A DNA stretch of 64,000 nucleotides from Tenacibaculum gallaicum (GTDB taxonomy: Bacteria > Bacteroidota > Bacteroidia > Flavobacteriales > Flavobacteriaceae): assembly GCF_003387615.1 (NCBI RefSeq), contig NZ_QUNS01000001.1, forward strand, positions 288,241 to 352,240, read 5' to 3'. Positions 36,184 through 45,932 of this stretch are shown here, piece by piece. Made by a program: the position numbers and the translations under genes. The notes under the pieces were generated by a model. It worked only from the letters and a program-made list of their open reading frames with translations. It did not search any database and was not told the origin of the DNA. Every line of letters begins with the position of its first letter. Positions within the stretch are counted from its first letter, which is position 1.

Positions 36184-36636
36184 TTAAAAAACTTTTTTAA
36201 TGGTACTTTTCCCTCCGTTAAACTCAAAAGACTCTCCTTCTTTTTTTCCTAAGATTAACTTTCCTATGGGTGAAGATGGAGATACAGCAAAGTATTTTTT
36301 ATTTTCAACAACTAACAAACCTACACTTACACTAATAAAATAATTTATGGCTGAGTTGGTTATAACCACACTACCTAAATGAGCATTTTTTGAAGTCATC
36401 TCTGTATTAATTTTAGCTAGTGTTTCTTTCATTTGAGAAATTCCACTAAGTTGCTGACTCGCTTTTTCCATTTCTAACTGTAGCATTGCTCTACCTGTTT
36501 CATGTTTATCTCCTGCAGAACTCTTTGTTTCTGATTGCAAAGCTTTTTGATGAGAGGTAATCGTTTCTTCTACTGTTTGTAAACGTTTATTCACATACAA
36601 CTCACATTGTTTATATAATTCTTCTTTAATATTCAT
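36184..36636 (-). CDS. GreA/GreB-like C-terminal domain protein
   Basis: 150 residues. An N-terminal helical part (about 1-70) is followed by a GreA/GreB-type C-terminal domain: GSVVITNSAINYFISVSVG and SPSSPIGKLILGKKEGESF. The short N-terminus does not show the acidic tip of true GreA, so a role in transcript cleavage is doubtful. Proteins like this are common in Flavobacteriia and are often left unnamed. It follows the oxidoreductase gene after 22 bases, on the same strand. Confidence 0.7.
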   Translation of the reverse strand: MNIKEELYKQCELYVNKRLQTVEETITSHQKALQSETKSSAGDKHETGRAMLQLEMEKASQQLSGISQMKETLAKINTEMTSKNAHLGSVVITNSAINYFISVSVGLLVVENKKYFAVSPSSPIGKLILGKKEGESFEFNGGKSTIKKVF

Positions 36637-36658
36637 TTTTTTACCTCTCTAAACAACA

Positions 36659-37774
36659 TTAATCCATAAGTTCGGCTAGCTCCTTCCCTACCAAACTTCC
36701 TATAGCAACCCCCATTCCACCTAAACGAACTCCACAAAAAACATTATTTGAAAGCTGTTTTACTATGGTTTTTTTTTGATTTCCAACTCCCATAATTCCG
36801 CTCCAACGATGTTCAATTTCAACTTTGGTATTTGGTAGGATTGTCGTTTTTAAAATTTCCTCTAACTTGTTTTGAATAAGTACTGTCTGTCCAAAATCAG
36901 TAGTTTCTTCACCTTTGAAATCAAGATTCCTCCCTCCTCCAAACAAAACTCTATCATCAATATTTCTAAAATAATAATACCCTTTATCTAAGTGAAAGGT
37001 TCCTTTGATATGTAAATTTTCAATTGGCTTGGTAATTAGTACCTGTGCTCTTGCTGGTTGCACTTTTTCGTTTAATAGCTGATTTGCAAACCCGTTGGTA
37101 GCAATAAATAGCTTTTTGGTATTAAACGTTATTTGATTTGTTTTTACTGCAACTTGCTCATTGTTTTCAATAAAGTTTTCAACATGAATAGTATTAATGA
37201 TTTTGATTCCTGAAGACAACACTTTTTCTAACAACTTTGCAGCCATTTTACCTGTATCAATCTGACCTTCAAAATTATTGGTAATATAGTTTCGATAAAT
37301 CTTTTTAAAATGAAATTTATTATCATCAACAGTAAAAACATCTGAAGAAAATAACGGTTGTAAAAGCTTATTTATAGCTTCTTTTTTATGCAAACACGAT
37401 TCATATAACTCGCTTGTTAAAAACAATTCATATCCTTTATTTTGTTGAAAATTGATGTTTTTATCACCTAGTATAGTTCTTAAAAGTTGTAAGCCTTCCC
37501 ATCGTTTTTTTACCAAATTAAAAACTTCATCCTCAGTATGTGTTTCTAAATCATCAATTAACTCTGATAAACTCCCAAAACAAGCAAATCCTGCATTTTT
37601 AGTACTAGCTCCTTGCGGTAATACTCCTTTTTCAAGAATAAGAATTTTGGCTTTCGGGTAATTTTTACTCAGTTGTAATGCACAATTTAGCCCTACAATT
37701 CCACTTCCAACTACAGTAAAATCAACATTTGTAAACCATTCTTTTAATTCCCAATAACTGAAATTCAACTTCAT
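36659..37774 (-). CDS. FAD-dependent oxidoreductase (DAO family)
   Basis: 371 residues from ATG 37774 (MKLNFSYWELKEWF); an ATG at 37831 would add 19 residues that do not look conserved. FAD-binding VVGSGIVGLNCALQLSKNYP (about 21-40), PQGASTKNAGFACFGS, and the C-terminal FAD-closing GVRLGGMGVAIGSLVGKELA. Family members oxidise amines or amino acids such as glycine, sarcosine or D-amino acids. The substrate is unknown. Confidence 0.85.
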   Translation of the reverse strand: MKLNFSYWELKEWFTNVDFTVVGSGIVGLNCALQLSKNYPKAKILILEKGVLPQGASTKNAGFACFGSLSELIDDLETHTEDEVFNLVKKRWEGLQLLRTILGDKNINFQQNKGYELFLTSELYESCLHKKEAINKLLQPLFSSDVFTVDDNKFHFKKIYRNYITNNFEGQIDTGKMAAKLLEKVLSSGIKIINTIHVENFIENNEQVAVKTNQITFNTKKLFIATNGFANQLLNEKVQPARAQVLITKPIENLHIKGTFHLDKGYYYFRNIDDRVLFGGGRNLDFKGEETTDFGQTVLIQNKLEEILKTTILPNTKVEIEHRWSGIMGVGNQKKTIVKQLSNNVFCGVRLGGMGVAIGSLVGKELAELMD

Positions 37775-37845
37775 ATAAATCTGATTATATTTGTGACTTG
37801 GCACACTCCTTGAATATCTAAATGTAAACATTAAAAAACAACTCT

Positions 37846-38319
37846 ATGAAATTAATTGGAATCTTAATTTTAGCTTTAAGTTTTACGAAATGCGCAAGTG
37901 TAAAAATGGAAAACAATCATCCTTTCAAAATAGAATCAGCAAGTTATTCTCATGTAACTGGTGGTGTAAAAGGTAGCTACAGCTCTACTAACTTAATTAT
38001 TTATTTTGCTACTGAAGAGTCTGTTGATTTTCAAAAAGTATATTTTCAAAATAGAGTTACCAAAGCTGTTGTTGAACAGCATAATGATAAAAAGTTTATC
38101 GCTGCACGCTATAAAACCTCACTTGGTGATGATCGAAAAGATATTATTTTACATGCTGATCCTAAAAAAGAGTTTGGAAACACCCCAAATGCTCCAACAG
38201 AAGAATTTCCCTTTAATTTAAAAGAAAATGAAGCAATGGTTTCTTATGTAATAGGTGAGAAAATACACTATGTAAAAGTAGAAAACATTGTAAAAAAAGA
38301 CAACGTCTTTATGCAATAA
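37846..38319 (+). CDS. Hypothetical lipoprotein
   Basis: 157 residues. Lipoprotein signal ending at Cys16 (LALSFTKCASVK). The mature part is a small beta-rich domain with no motif I recognise (SYSHVTGGVKGSYSSTNLII, YVIGEKIHYVKVENIV). Divergent from the oxidoreductase gene, with a terminator directly after it, so it is a single-gene unit. Confidence 0.7.
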   Translation: MKLIGILILALSFTKCASVKMENNHPFKIESASYSHVTGGVKGSYSSTNLIIYFATEESVDFQKVYFQNRVTKAVVEQHNDKKFIAARYKTSLGDDRKDIILHADPKKEFGNTPNAPTEEFPFNLKENEAMVSYVIGEKIHYVKVENIVKKDNVFMQ

Positions 38320-38339
38320 AACCTTATTAAAAAGTAATA

Positions 38340-38368
38340 AAAAACACCTCAAAAAGAGGTGTTTTTTA
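38340..38368 (+). terminator. Terminator after the lipoprotein gene
   Basis: AAAACACCTC/GAGGTGTTTT (38341-38350, 38356-38365) with loop AAAAA and T run. Confidence 0.85.
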
Positions 38369-38414
38369 TTTTTGGCACGTAATTTGAAAACTTATTAGCA
38401 TAATCATAAAACGA

Positions 38415-39338
38415 ATGCTTATGAAACGTATAAAATTACTTTTAGTACTACTTATTAGTGGTGTAACACTTACGTCGTGTGTTGTAAGAAATGATATTGT
38501 AGATGATAGTTTTTCATTACATCAATATATTTCAAGTTATGATTTATGGTATGTAGATTATCACAGAACTACAGGTAGTGGCGAAGTACCTTTTTTATCA
38601 AGAGCTTTTACCATTTCTTTTTTAAACGGAACCATGTATGCGAATAACAATATTGTTGATGTTGGTAAAACAGGCAACGGACTAGGGGTTATCGTTGGTA
38701 ATTATGATACTTATGGTACAGTTTTAGAAACTCGACACAATATTGATGGTCGTTTTGATTTTGATGTTGTTCAACTTTCTAGTAATGAAATTAGAATTGA
38801 TGATTTGTCTCAAAATGTGAGTTATTATCTAGTAGGATACCAAGTAGATACATTTGATTATGACATGTTATTTTATGACAATATTGAATATTTTTTACAA
38901 GAGTTTAAAGCTTGGGAAAGAACTGATGAAGCTGGAGGTACACCAACCCCTTTTGATAACGAGCATTATTTAAAGTTTACCCATGAAAATGATGTGACAT
39001 TCTATTCATCACACGACCCTTTTGGCACAAATGTTGATTACATAAGTTGGGACTTTGAAGGAAGCTATATTGTCAGAAATGTTACAGGTGAAAACAACCT
39101 AAAATATTTAACACTTAATTATGATAACGGAGATACTGAAGAGTTTGATTTAACCGTTATAAATGACGAAACAATACGATTAAAACACGTAAGTTCAAGA
39201 ACAACATATATTTTTTCTGGTATAGAATTTATACAATATTTAAAAGGAGAAAAAACAAGTACTACAAAACCAGCTGTAAGGAATAGCGGTAGAAAGCGTA
39301 CTAAAATAGAAAGAGAAACAGTTCCGAAAAGGAAATAA
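38415..39338 (+). CDS. Hypothetical lipoprotein
   Basis: 307 residues from ATG 38415 or 38421. Lipoprotein signal with Cys at LISGVTLTSCVVRND. The mature protein is rich in Tyr, Asp and Asn (SSYDLWYVDYHRTTGSGEVP, DYISWDFEGSYIV) and looks like an all-beta surface protein. It ends in a basic tail (SGRKRTKIERETVPKRK). I do not recognise a named domain. Similar proteins occur widely in Flavobacteriia. Single-gene unit with its own terminator. Confidence 0.7.
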   Translation: MLMKRIKLLLVLLISGVTLTSCVVRNDIVDDSFSLHQYISSYDLWYVDYHRTTGSGEVPFLSRAFTISFLNGTMYANNNIVDVGKTGNGLGVIVGNYDTYGTVLETRHNIDGRFDFDVVQLSSNEIRIDDLSQNVSYYLVGYQVDTFDYDMLFYDNIEYFLQEFKAWERTDEAGGTPTPFDNEHYLKFTHENDVTFYSSHDPFGTNVDYISWDFEGSYIVRNVTGENNLKYLTLNYDNGDTEEFDLTVINDETIRLKHVSSRTTYIFSGIEFIQYLKGEKTSTTKPAVRNSGRKRTKIERETVPKRK

Positions 39339-39390
39339 AGATAAAGTTTGGTTAGTTGATTTTTGGTTGGTGTAGTAGCCAACTGAAAAG

Positions 39391-39418
39391 AACCGCCCTT
39401 CACAGGGCGGTTTTTCAT
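39391..39418 (+). terminator. Terminator after the 307-residue lipoprotein gene
   Basis: GC-rich stem AACCGCCCT/AGGGCGGTT around TCAC with T run. Confidence 0.88.
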
Positions 39419-39472
39419 TTTATAATAGTAGCTTAACATAAAAAAGTTTACCTTTATACAAAACAAAAAACC

Positions 39473-40228
39473 ATGCAACAAACTGCTTTAATTACTGGAG
39501 CAACTTCAGGTATTGGTAAGGCAACCGCTCAGCTTTTTGCAAAAAAAAGCATCGACTTAATTATTTGTGGTAGGCGTATTGAAAAACTACAACAATTACA
39601 ACAAGAACTATCACAATTCACCAAGGTACATATACTTCAGTTTGATGTTCGTTATAATAAAGAAGTACAGAAAGCAATCAATAGCTTACCTAACGACTTT
39701 AAACATGTTGATATTCTTATTAATAATGCTGGAAATGCCCATGGATTAAATAGCATTCAAAATGGAAATATTGATGATTGGGATGCTATGATAGATGGAA
39801 ACGTTAAAGGACTCTTATACGTTTCAAAAGCAATTATTCCTCAAATGGTGGAACGTAGTAATGGGTTCATCTTAAATATCGGCTCTATTGCAGGAAAAGA
39901 TGTATACCCTAACGGAAATGTGTATTGTGCATCAAAGTTCGCTGTAAACGCCTTAAACAAAGGAATGCGTATTGATTTGAATCAACATAACATTCGTGTA
40001 TGTGCTATTCATCCCGGGTTGGTAGAAACTGAATTTTCTGATGTTCGTTTTAAAGGAGATTCTGAAAGAGCTAAAACCGTATATCAAGGCTACAAAGCAC
40101 TACAACCTGAAGATATTGCAGATATTATTCACTTTGTAGTTACTCGTCCGTACCATGTTAATATTGAAGATTTAATTGTATACCCTACGGCGCAAGCCAG
40201 TGCAACTATTGTGAATAAAAACGCTTAA
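39473..40228 (+). CDS. Short-chain dehydrogenase/reductase
   Basis: 251 residues. Classical SDR: TGATSGIG (8-15), NNAGNAHG (84-91), Ser138, and YCASK with Tyr151 and Lys155. NAG then AHGLNSI and GKDVYPNGNVYCASKF are typical of the YdfG-like group acting on serine or 3-hydroxy acids; the exact substrate is not settled. The AlbA-domain gene starts three bases after its stop. Confidence 0.9.
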   Translation: MQQTALITGATSGIGKATAQLFAKKSIDLIICGRRIEKLQQLQQELSQFTKVHILQFDVRYNKEVQKAINSLPNDFKHVDILINNAGNAHGLNSIQNGNIDDWDAMIDGNVKGLLYVSKAIIPQMVERSNGFILNIGSIAGKDVYPNGNVYCASKFAVNALNKGMRIDLNQHNIRVCAIHPGLVETEFSDVRFKGDSERAKTVYQGYKALQPEDIADIIHFVVTRPYHVNIEDLIVYPTAQASATIVNKNA

Positions 40229-40231
40229 GTT

Positions 40232-41371
40232 GTGATTAACAAACGTCTTTTAATTAAAAACTTACTGTCTCATAACGACGAGAATAGTTTTTATGATAAA
40301 AAGCAAAAGCTATCTTTAGGTTCTAAAGAGGGAAAAGCTAAGTTTATAAAGCACGTTTGTGCACTTTCTAATTCTAACCCTAACAACAACTCCTATATTG
40401 TTATTGGTATTGAAGATGAAGAAAATAAAATTATTGGAGTCGATTTTTACGATGATAGTAAAATCCAGAATCTGGTAAATGCTTACCTTAAAAACCCTCC
40501 AAAAATAGAATATGAAAATGTTCCTTTTCCGCGTTTACAACGTCATAAAGTAATTGGTTTAGTAACTATTTATCCTACTAAATTAATTACCTCTTTAGCT
40601 AAAAATGCGTGGAAATATCGTAGAGGAACTATTTTTTATCGCAGAGGTAGTAACTCTATGCCTACCGAAGATAGTTTTATACTTAAAAACAACAATAAAG
40701 CTATTGTTGAAGCTATTGAAAAAAATGCCAGTAACAATATCCAACTTACACTCGACGGTGTTTTTGATTTTATTGATAGGCACAAACCAGAATATAACCC
40801 GCAGTACAAAGTATTTAACGAACAATTTGTGCTTTGTTGGGCTGGAAAAAAGAAAATTATAAATGATGAAGAGTTTTTTACACGGGTTGATATTGAATTG
40901 ATAAACGAGCAAGTTCGTTTATTTTTTTCTTCGTTAGATGATGTACAAATTAGTTATAACGAACAATCATTTATTATTACTGAATATATTGTTTTAGGAA
41001 TTGATAAGAGTGAAAAACGCTATCCGTTAGAAAAAACCATTATCAACTTTAAAGATAACGGAAAGCATGATATTGTAACGGAATTTCTCTTTGAAGCTCC
41101 TCAATATCATAACGATATATTACAGCTTATTTATAAAAACAATAATAGTATTGTTGCAAAAATTGTAAAAAAGAAGCCCCTTTCAGTTACTGAGCATGAA
41201 GATGTGTATCGATTACCCACCTCCTATTTAATTTGTTATTTAAACGGTTTTGAAAGTGCTCCTCTACAACTTAAAAAAGCAAAAAGTTATATCAAAAACT
41301 TAGAAGATAAAACTACCTATATTAAATACAAAGAAGCCATGCGCGTAATACGTAAGGTGAAGTATAGTTAG
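40232..41371 (+). CDS. AlbA_2 (Schlafen-type) domain protein
   Basis: 379 residues from GTG 40232. The N-terminal 130 residues are an AlbA_2 domain (PF04326): FIKHVCALSNSNPNNNSYIV, IGIEDEENKIIGVD, and the AWKYRRGTIFYRRGSNSMP end. This domain binds nucleic acid in Schlafen-like and divergent-AAA proteins. The rest (140-379) has no motif I know. The GTG start three bases after the SDR stop implies translational coupling. Bacterial AlbA_2 proteins are sometimes regulators or defence components; nothing here decides. Confidence 0.75.
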   Translation: MINKRLLIKNLLSHNDENSFYDKKQKLSLGSKEGKAKFIKHVCALSNSNPNNNSYIVIGIEDEENKIIGVDFYDDSKIQNLVNAYLKNPPKIEYENVPFPRLQRHKVIGLVTIYPTKLITSLAKNAWKYRRGTIFYRRGSNSMPTEDSFILKNNNKAIVEAIEKNASNNIQLTLDGVFDFIDRHKPEYNPQYKVFNEQFVLCWAGKKKIINDEEFFTRVDIELINEQVRLFFSSLDDVQISYNEQSFIITEYIVLGIDKSEKRYPLEKTIINFKDNGKHDIVTEFLFEAPQYHNDILQLIYKNNNSIVAKIVKKKPLSVTEHEDVYRLPTSYLICYLNGFESAPLQLKKAKSYIKNLEDKTTYIKYKEAMRVIRKVKYS

Positions 41372-41896
41372 AATATTTTAATTAGAAATAATTATCACAA
41401 TTTCAACCTTAATCTATCTTTTCAAATTTTTGAGAATACCCTTCGTTAGAAACAAAATTTAAAACCAGATATTGGTTCTTTAGTTCAAAAAAACAATTGC
41501 TATATTAGGGTTTTGACAACCTGTAGCTATGGTATTGTTGTCATAAGTTCCATTACTTTTAAACTCAATGGTTTTATTACTTTCAGGGGTTGGAAGGTTC
41601 CACTCCCATCCTCTGGATCAGCTAAAACCCCAATTAATTTCCACTTTCCTATCAATTATATTTCTTGACCTTCTTGATTATTACTACATGAGAACATAAG
41701 TCCAATGGCTACTAAAAGTAAAATTTTCTTTTTTATGTTTTTTAATTTACCCACTGATAATAAGATATTTAATTATGTAAAAGGCTACGTCAAATTTACA
41801 AACAACATGATTTTAGACACATTAATCGACAAATAAAAGATGGCTGTAATCCCTAAAACTGAATAACAATATGAAGTTTATATCTTTCATCGTTTT
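41372..41896. other. Region holding only a decayed lipoprotein gene
   Basis: 525 bases between the AlbA-domain gene and the cyclase. Apart from the pseudogene at 41409-41754 I see no intact frame, RNA or promoter that I can support. Confidence 0.6.
41409..41754 (-). pseudogene. Decayed lipocalin-like lipoprotein gene
   Basis: Read on the minus strand from about 41754 (GTG, or a lost ATG), a lipoprotein signal KKKILLLVAIGLMFSCSNNQ is followed by an in-frame TAA. The frame goes on as LIGKWKLIGVLADPEDGSGT, shifts frame near a CCCC tract to PESNKTIEFKSNGTYDNNTI. It shifts again at a T7 tract to ELKNQYLVLNFVSNEGYSQK and ends FEKID. IGKWKLI with an ADP-x-DGSGTF follow-on is typical of small lipocalin-like lipoproteins of Flavobacteriia. 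Three separate lesions point to decay and away from a single sequencing error. Confidence 0.75.
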
Positions 41897-42658
41897 TTAT
41901 TCTAACATCGCAACCACTCTTGCAGGTGCGGCAGAAGCTCCTACAATTTTTAACGGAAATACCGCTACTTTAAATCCAGCTAAGGGTAATACATCTAAGT
42001 TTACCAACTGTTCCATATGACAATACTCCTTGTTTTGTCCTACCAAATGCCCTTCCCAAAACAATTCAGAATTGTTGGTTTCTTTTGCTTTTTGAATCAT
42101 ATACGGAAGTGGTAAATCCCAACCCCAAGCATCAATACCCATCACTTTAATTCCTTGGTCAATTAACCATTCCGTAGCTTTTGCACTTACTCCCGTACCT
42201 TTTTTATGAAAATCTTTTGTTCCGTTAAATTTATCGCGTCCTGTTTTAATTAATACAATCATGTTCGGTTGAATTTCTAACTGATTGTTTTTTAAAAATT
42301 GTTGAATATCTTCTACGGTAATCGGATCAAAATCTACTTTATGTTTCATATCAATCACAATACCTTCTCCAAAACACCAGTCTAACGGAACTTCATCTAT
42401 TGTTTTTGCCCTTTCTCCGTTTACGATTGGTGAATAGTGCCAAGGAGCATCAATATGGGTTGTAGAGTGTACGCCCATTTTATGAATCGTATCGTCCGCC
42501 CAACCTGTAAAGTTTTTTGGGAAAAGCTTAAATGGTAACCCTAATATTCTAATTAACCATTTTGCTTTATGGTGTGGTTTATGTTTTATTTTAACTTTCA
42601 TAAACCAAGGATCCTGCTTATTGTATTGAATAGGTTTGGATAGATCTATAATTTTCAT
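41897..42658 (-). CDS. Cyclase family protein (kynurenine-formamidase-like)
   Basis: 253 residues from ATG 42658 (MKIIDLSKPIQYNKQDPW), eight codons inside a longer reading. Metal-binding motif HSTTHIDAPWHYSP (about 65-78), the family form of HxGTHxDxPxH, plus LIKTGRDKF and MGIDAWGWDLP. Relatives hydrolyse formyl-kynurenine or cyclic amides and lactones. The substrate is unknown. No partner genes of tryptophan breakdown are nearby. Confidence 0.85.
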   Translation of the reverse strand: MKIIDLSKPIQYNKQDPWFMKVKIKHKPHHKAKWLIRILGLPFKLFPKNFTGWADDTIHKMGVHSTTHIDAPWHYSPIVNGERAKTIDEVPLDWCFGEGIVIDMKHKVDFDPITVEDIQQFLKNNQLEIQPNMIVLIKTGRDKFNGTKDFHKKGTGVSAKATEWLIDQGIKVMGIDAWGWDLPLPYMIQKAKETNNSELFWEGHLVGQNKEYCHMEQLVNLDVLPLAGFKVAVFPLKIVGASAAPARVVAMLE

Positions 42659-42692
42659 AGTACCGTTAGTTGTTCCAAACAAAGATAAAAGA

Positions 42693-42719
42693 AAATCCCT
42701 CGCTAATTGCGAGGGGTTT
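42693..42719 (-). terminator. Terminator of the GH92 gene
   Basis: Stem CCCTCGC (42697-42703) / GCGAGGG (42709-42715) with loop TAATT, nine bases after the GH92 stop on the minus strand, followed by a short T run. Confidence 0.75.
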
Positions 42720-42726
42720 ATATCGT

Positions 42727-45048
42727 TTATTTGTTGCTCATTTCGAAGACAATTTCACCACCATTAACAATATCTTGATGATTCAATAAAAAATCGTCTA
42801 GCTTTTTACCATTAACGGTTACGCTTTTTACATATATGTTTTCTTTACCTTGGTTTTTAGTTATAACTTTAAGTGTTTTCCCATTTTCTAAATGAATGGT
42901 CGCTTCTTTTACGTTAGGACTTCCTATAGCATAATAAGGCGACCCTGGAGTTACCGGGTAAAAGCCTAGGCTACTAAAAATATACCAAGCACTCATTTGA
43001 CCCGCATCGTCATTTCCGCATAAACCTTCCACAGTATCTTCATACATCGTGTTCATTATCATACGAACGCGTTGTTGTGTTTTTTCTGGGTTTCCTGTCC
43101 AGTTATATAAATACGGAATATGATGTCCAGGCTCATTACCATGAACATAGTTACCTATAATACCATCTCTCGTAATATCTTCATGATGCGCAATATATTT
43201 ATCCTCTATTTCTGTTGTAAATAATTCATCTAATTGTTTGCTAAATTTTTCTTTGCCTCCCATCATTTCAATCATATTATCAATATTTTGAGGCACATAT
43301 AATCCATAATTCCAAGCATTTCCTTCAATAAACCCTTGACCGTGTGTATCCATCGGATCAAAATTCTCTCTAAAATTTCCATTAGATAATTTAGGACGCA
43401 TAAAACCTATGGTTGGGTCATATACGTTTTTATAATATTCTGATCTTGCCAAATACTCTTTTTCTGTAGCTTCTTTTCCTGCTTTATTTGCTATTTGTGC
43501 AATACACCAATCGTTGTACGCATATTCTAATGTTTTTGAAACCGATGAACCGCTTTTATCTTCTGGAACATATTTGTAATTTATATAATCTCCTAATCCA
43601 TCAAAATATCTAACTGTAGCAGTATTAGTGGATGCTTTTAAAGCATTATTTACATCAAAATCTCCCACATTTTTTGCCAATGCATCTGCAATTACAGAGG
43701 TTGCATGATAACCAATCATACACCAGTTTTCGTTGGCATAATGGCTCCAAATAGGTAACATTTTATGAACGCTTTGATCATGATGTGCTAACATCGATTT
43801 TATCATATCGTTATTTCGCTGTGGTTGAGTAATGTTATATAATGGATGTAAGGCTCTATAGGTGTCCCAAAGTGAAAAAATAGTATAGTTTGTAAAGCCT
43901 TCTGAAGTATAAATATTTTGATCTAATCCACGGTATTTTCCATCAACATCTTCATATAAAATTGGAGATAAATTTGTGTGATATAAGGCTGTATAGAATG
44001 TTGTTTTATCCTTTTCTGAAATGGTTTCTACATCAATTTTATTAAGCTCTTTATTCCACTTATTCTTAGTTTCTTCTTTTGTTTTACTGAAATTCCAATG
44101 AGGGATTTCAGTTTTTAAATTATTGAATGCTCCATTAGTACTTACCGGTGATAATGCAAATTTCACCTTAATTTTCTCTCCTTCTTTTGTATCAAAATTA
44201 AAATAAGCTCTAATGTCTTTTCCTGCCATTTCAGGAAAATTTTCATCTTGTTTAAACTTTCTATAAAAGCCATCATAAGTTTCTTTATTATATTTTTTAT
44301 GCCCATAGCTTTTAAATGGCTTAGAAAACTGCATAGCAAAGAACACTTTTTTTGTTCTCGCCCATCCTTTTGTTTGTCTATACCCCGTTACCAAAGTATC
44401 GTTCTCTACTCTAATAAAAGTCCAAACATTTTTATTATCGTGGTGATATACATTATACACTAAATCTAAAAGAATGTGTGCGTTGTCTGATTTTGGAAAT
44501 GTATATTGATGAAAACCTACTCGCTCACTCGCTGTAAGTTCAGCTTTAATATTATAACTATCTAAGTTTACTTCATAAAACCCTGGTGAAGCTTTTTCTG
44601 TATCATGTGAAAAAGTAGAATAAAAACCTTTGGTTCCTTCTTTTGTTTTTAATGGATCTAGAATTAAGTCACCAGTAGTTGGCATTACTAAAAAATCTCC
44701 AAGGTCTGCATGTCCTGTACCACTAAAGTTTGTGTGCGCAAAACCAATAATGGTTGAATCTTTGTATTGGTATCCTGCACAATATTCATATGTTTCTTTA
44801 TTATACTTCCCATCTTGATTAAACATTACCTCAAAGTTTGTTTGAGGGCTTAATTGTACCATACCAAAAGGGGCAGTTGCACCCGGAAAAACATGTCCCA
44901 TTTTACTAGTTCCTATTAATGGGTTTACATATTTTGTATAATCTTTTAAATCTGTACTTTTTTCTGTTGGTGTTTTCGAGTCTTTATTACATTTTACAGT
45001 TAATAAAAGTGTAAAAAAAAGAAGTGATAAGCTTATTATTTTTTTCAT
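42727..45048 (-). CDS. GH92 family glycosyl hydrolase (alpha-mannosidase) lipoprotein
   Basis: 773 residues from ATG 45048, where the lipoprotein signal (MKKIISLSLLFFTLLLTVKC) begins. Family text: YVNPLIGTSKMGHVFPGATA (N-terminal substrate loop), GFAHTNFSGTGHADLGDFLV, FSLWDTYRALHPLYNI, and the catalytic GLCGNDDAGQMSAWYIFSSL near the C-terminus. GH92 enzymes are calcium-dependent exo-mannosidases of Bacteroidota that trim N-glycans or mannans. No SusC/SusD pair lies beside it, so it is not part of a visible polysaccharide utilisation locus. Confidence 0.93.
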   Translation of the reverse strand: MKKIISLSLLFFTLLLTVKCNKDSKTPTEKSTDLKDYTKYVNPLIGTSKMGHVFPGATAPFGMVQLSPQTNFEVMFNQDGKYNKETYEYCAGYQYKDSTIIGFAHTNFSGTGHADLGDFLVMPTTGDLILDPLKTKEGTKGFYSTFSHDTEKASPGFYEVNLDSYNIKAELTASERVGFHQYTFPKSDNAHILLDLVYNVYHHDNKNVWTFIRVENDTLVTGYRQTKGWARTKKVFFAMQFSKPFKSYGHKKYNKETYDGFYRKFKQDENFPEMAGKDIRAYFNFDTKEGEKIKVKFALSPVSTNGAFNNLKTEIPHWNFSKTKEETKNKWNKELNKIDVETISEKDKTTFYTALYHTNLSPILYEDVDGKYRGLDQNIYTSEGFTNYTIFSLWDTYRALHPLYNITQPQRNNDMIKSMLAHHDQSVHKMLPIWSHYANENWCMIGYHATSVIADALAKNVGDFDVNNALKASTNTATVRYFDGLGDYINYKYVPEDKSGSSVSKTLEYAYNDWCIAQIANKAGKEATEKEYLARSEYYKNVYDPTIGFMRPKLSNGNFRENFDPMDTHGQGFIEGNAWNYGLYVPQNIDNMIEMMGGKEKFSKQLDELFTTEIEDKYIAHHEDITRDGIIGNYVHGNEPGHHIPYLYNWTGNPEKTQQRVRMIMNTMYEDTVEGLCGNDDAGQMSAWYIFSSLGFYPVTPGSPYYAIGSPNVKEATIHLENGKTLKVITKNQGKENIYVKSVTVNGKKLDDFLLNHQDIVNGGEIVFEMSNK

Positions 45049-45209
45049 ATCCTTAATAAATACAATTGATGTCACTAAAAAAATAAAAAAAAGTAAGAAA
45101 TATGGATTTGAATTTTTAAATTCATAAAAAGATATAATTATAAACTTATTGTCTCTTTTTGTTTTATACTAAACAAGTAACCTTCCTGAAAAATTACAAT
45201 AGGTGTTAG

Positions 45210-45749
45210 TTATTTTTCCTTTTTACCATCTAAATTATCTTGCAAATTTTTAAGTTCTTGCCATTTACCTTCGTAAGCTAATTTTGCTTGTTTGGGCCAT
45301 GTATTAGGTTTATGAACTCTATAACGATCTCCTCCACTTTTTAATACTTCTTGACATTTTTCTACAGACGTTTCTGCTAACAACTTCCAACTATTTATAC
45401 TAAAATTATGGAAAAGTTCTTCAATTTTAGGTCCAATTCCTTCAACTATTTTTAAGTCATTCTTTTTTATTTTTCTGCCAAAAATCTTTTTAACTTCATC
45501 TATATTGAATGATGTTTGTTTTTCATGTATAGATGATGCCATACTAGATTTTGCTAATTTTAAATCAGTTTCTAGTACTGACTTACTTTCTTTACAGTTC
45601 CTTAAACTAGACTCTAATTTTGCTATTTTATTCTTTAAAAGAACTATTTCGTCTTTCCTAATATTTTTACTCGATAGTTTTCCTAATAAATAGCCTAAAA
45701 TAGCGGCAATTACTGCTACTGCTAATGAAATTAATATACACCAATTCAT
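45210..45749 (-). CDS. Membrane protein with helix-hairpin-helix domain
   Basis: 179 residues. An N-terminal membrane helix (about 3-24, small residues AVAVIAAILGYLLG) is followed by a coiled coil (35-70) and a helix-hairpin-helix-like domain (about 95-179) with NDLKIVEGIGPKIEELFHNF, SGGDRYRVHKPNTWPKQAKL and GKWQELKNLQDNLDG. GIGPKIEELL is the HhH core. Such proteins are widespread in Flavobacteriia and of unknown function. The C-terminal domain might bind nucleic acid or protein. Confidence 0.75.
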   Translation of the reverse strand: MNWCILISLAVAVIAAILGYLLGKLSSKNIRKDEIVLLKNKIAKLESSLRNCKESKSVLETDLKLAKSSMASSIHEKQTSFNIDEVKKIFGRKIKKNDLKIVEGIGPKIEELFHNFSINSWKLLAETSVEKCQEVLKSGGDRYRVHKPNTWPKQAKLAYEGKWQELKNLQDNLDGKKEK

Positions 45750-45932
45750 GATTTAATTATTCGGTTAATAGTTAGTTAAATTACTGATTTTTAATTTATT
45801 AAAAAATATTAAATCTGTTAAGAGATTTTTAAGAGCTTATCTTAAATAATTGTTAAGTCTATGTATTTGTTGAAACGTTTTGTTTTTATAGGCGTCTTTT
45901 AGCTGTAACCTAATCATAAAAAACTTAACATC

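Noticed and set aside
42727-45048. Polysaccharide utilisation locus around the GH92 gene
   Set aside because: No SusC/SusD-like pair or further glycosidases lie nearby.
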